Part shown: piece by piece, positions 6,403 through 7,918 of the stretch
How the letters are laid out: each line of letters begins with the position of its first letter
How positions within the stretch are numbered: position 1 is the stretch's first letter
Assembly (NCBI GenBank): GCA_028819835.1
Contig: JAPPKR010000231.1
Location: 1-7,918, forward strand
Origin: a bacterium
Lineage (GTDB): Bacteria; Actinomycetota; Acidimicrobiia; UBA5794; ZC4RG35
DNA: 7,918 nt
Direction: 5' to 3'
Notes under the pieces: model-generated
What the model was told of the DNA's origin: nothing
The model's input: only the letters and a program-made list of their open reading frames with translations
Database searches by the model: none
Made by a program: the position numbers and the translations under genes

Positions 6403-6453
6403 GGGGTGAGGCCAAGAGCCGCAACCTGATTGCTTCCGGGAAAACCTCACTCC
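6403..6453 (+). other. Second inverted repeat upstream of the solute-binding gene
   Basis: GGGGTGAGG (6403-6411) can pair with CCTCACTCC (6445-6453) over nine positions, one of them G-U, with a 33-nt loop. It lies between the terminator-like hairpin and the presumed promoter of the solute-binding gene. It may be part of a bidirectional or tandem termination region, or chance in GC-rich DNA. Confidence 0.3.
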
Positions 6454-6479
6454 GCACTGCCCGTTCGGATCGGATTGGC

Positions 6480-6502
6480 TAGGGTATAGGCAAACGGATT
6501 TG
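6480..6502 (+). promoter_or_regulatory. Possible promoter and operator region for the solute-binding gene
   Basis: TAGGGT (6480-6485) and TATAGG (6485-6490) are overlapping candidate -10 boxes of the TAnnnT kind common in actinobacteria; no good -35 is seen. Directly downstream is CAAACGGATTTG (6491-6502), whose arms CAAA and TTTG are complementary. Sugar-uptake genes are often controlled by LacI-type repressors at such positions, but this half-site match is short and weak. Confidence 0.25.
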
Positions 6503-6521
6503 TCTCAGCAAGGAGGAAACC

Positions 6522-7892
6522 TTGACACCCAAACGATCTGATTACGGAGTCACCCGTCGCCAGTTCCTGGGAGGAACCTCGGCACTCATGGCCTTTGCGG
6601 CAATGGGCGGACTATCCAGCCTCCTGGCGGCCTGCGGCGGAGGGGATCCCACCGATGAAGGAGCGGAGCCGGGTGATGACTTCACCGGCGAGTTGGGGGT
6701 GCTGATAGGGACCCACATGGACCCGATCAAGCAACTGCTGGAGCAGCACCAGGCCAACGTGGGATTCGCTCCCAACGTCGAAGAGGTCACCAGCCCCGAC
6801 CTGCGCACCAAGCTGACCACTTCCTTCCTGGCCCAGAGTTCGCCTTGGGACGCGGTGTTCGTCACCGCCACGTTGGGTGCCGAACTTCAGCAAGGGGAGT
6901 GGCTCACCAACGCCGGTCCCTTCATGGACGAGCGGGTGAGGAGCGAACCGGACCTGCTGACCCGCGGCATGGGCGCCGTGGAGTTCGGCGGGGAGACCTG
7001 GGCCGTGCCGTGGACCATGGGCAGCCAGTTGTTGCACTGGAACAAGAAGCTCATGACGGACGCAGGGCTCGATCCCGACGCTCCGCTCGACTGGCATTCC
7101 ACTCCCAACTCCTATGACACGTTCGTCGAGTACGCCATAGCGATGACCGGGGAGCGGGACGGTGTCCAGTACTACGGACTCACCGACGCCTGGGCCGACC
7201 AGCACGTTCTGTTCACCTGGGGCGGCATGCTCCACATGCACGGCGGGACTTTCCTCGACGAGGAACAGCAACCGGCCTTCAACAGCGAAGCGGGGGTGGA
7301 AGCCCTACAGAAGCTGCATGACCTGCTTCATGTTCACAAGTGCATCGATCCCGCCGTCAGCACCTACACGTGGGTGTTCGACGCCACGCCCGGCTTCTTC
7401 GACGGCACGCGGGGCATGTTCATCTCCTGGCCGTTCGTGGCAGGAGTGGCGGCCATTCCCGACGCCGCGCCCGGGATCGCCGGCCACAGCGCTTTCGCTC
7501 CCAACCCGGCGGTGGTCACCAGCGGTTCGGTGGACGGATCGGAGTTCTTCGGAGTCCCGGTCTATGCCGAGAACAAGGACGAGGCCTGGCGCCTGCTGGA
7601 CCTGATCTCTTCCCGCGAGGGCCAGAGAGTGGTGGCGATGGGCGGATGGGGTTCCATCTACAGCGGGGTTCTCAACGAGCCCGACATCGTGGAAGCCTTC
7701 CCCTTCTATCCGGCGCTGGCGAAGGCCTACGAGTATCCCGTGGAAGGCGGATGGTCCGAGGACCGTCCCCGCTGGACGCAGTTCCTCTCCGACGAGATCC
7801 ACGAGGTGCTGGCGCAACGCAAGTCGCCTAAGCAGGCACTGGATGATGCCGCGGCGGCCACGGTGGAAGCCCGAAGGCAGGACGAAGCGTAA
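6522..7892 (+). CDS. Tat-exported lipoprotein, ABC transporter substrate-binding protein (family 1, sugar type)
   Basis: A 456-residue extracytoplasmic binding protein that would capture a solute, probably a sugar or oligosaccharide, and hand it to an ABC importer. The start is TTG at 6522, supported by a strong AAGGAGG (6510-6516) with 5-nt spacing. Residues 11-18 (TRRQFLGG) are a twin-arginine motif, followed by a hydrophobic stretch and a lipobox L-A-A-C ending at Cys38; the mature protein would be lipid-anchored there, followed by a Gly/acidic linker. The body shows the family-1 pattern: SPDLRTKLTTSFLAQSSPWDAVFV (about 88-111), GGETWAVPWTMGSQLLHWNKKLMTDAGLD (about 156-184), ADQHVLFTWGGMLHMHGGTFLDE, and a late SSREGQRVVAMGGWG stretch typical of MalE-like proteins. 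Permease and ATPase genes are not seen and probably follow beyond the right edge. Exact substrate unknown. Confidence 0.92.
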   Translation: MTPKRSDYGVTRRQFLGGTSALMAFAAMGGLSSLLAACGGGDPTDEGAEPGDDFTGELGVLIGTHMDPIKQLLEQHQANVGFAPNVEEVTSPDLRTKLTTSFLAQSSPWDAVFVTATLGAELQQGEWLTNAGPFMDERVRSEPDLLTRGMGAVEFGGETWAVPWTMGSQLLHWNKKLMTDAGLDPDAPLDWHSTPNSYDTFVEYAIAMTGERDGVQYYGLTDAWADQHVLFTWGGMLHMHGGTFLDEEQQPAFNSEAGVEALQKLHDLLHVHKCIDPAVSTYTWVFDATPGFFDGTRGMFISWPFVAGVAAIPDAAPGIAGHSAFAPNPAVVTSGSVDGSEFFGVPVYAENKDEAWRLLDLISSREGQRVVAMGGWGSIYSGVLNEPDIVEAFPFYPALAKAYEYPVEGGWSEDRPRWTQFLSDEIHEVLAQRKSPKQALDDAAAATVEARRQDEA

Positions 7893-7918
7893 AACCGCGC
7901 CCGACTCCATGACCCCTC

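Noticed and set aside
7909..7918. ATG ACC CCT at the right edge as the start of a permease gene
   Set aside because: Only ten bases are visible and no Shine-Dalgarno precedes them; a following ABC permease is expected but cannot be supported here.

Overview
The window is GC-rich, gene-dense bacterial DNA. A VanW/YoaR-type wall-associated protein, a Tat-exported lipoprotein sugar binder, a UMF1-type MFS carrier and TTG/GTG starts fit an actinobacterium-like Gram-positive. This is inferred from gene content and composition; no rRNA or other phylogenetic marker is present. I see no tRNA, rRNA, CRISPR array, transposase or phage gene.

Layout. A VanW/YoaR-like gene on the minus strand runs off the left edge (1-511). 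It diverges from a short MscS-type channel gene on the plus strand (616-1155). Next comes a block of four minus-strand genes, listed here in transcription order: a LapA-domain membrane protein (4951-5253), a class I aminotransferase (3654-4835), a zinc-type medium-chain dehydrogenase that lacks its catalytic zinc ligands (2410-3489), and a UMF1/Atg22-like MFS transporter (1074-2387). The MFS gene and the MscS gene converge and overlap by 82 bp. Divergent from lapA is an unrecognised 311-residue gene (5418-6353) for a single-pass membrane protein with a large acidic, Trp/Phe/Gly-rich exterior. A hairpin follows it, and then a Tat lipoprotein solute-binding gene (6522-7892), probably the first gene of an ABC sugar importer that continues off the right edge.

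How they may work together. The aminotransferase, dehydrogenase and MFS genes are co-oriented. The last two are only 22 bp apart and look co-transcribed, so a small amino/keto-acid or alcohol metabolism unit with its own transporter is plausible, but the substrate cannot be read from the sequence. The lapA gene is separated from the aminotransferase by two inverted repeats and is probably its own unit. The most unusual items are the orphan 311-aa surface protein, the dehydrogenase with substituted catalytic zinc ligands but intact structural-zinc cysteines, and the MscS protein that stops at the end of its beta domain.
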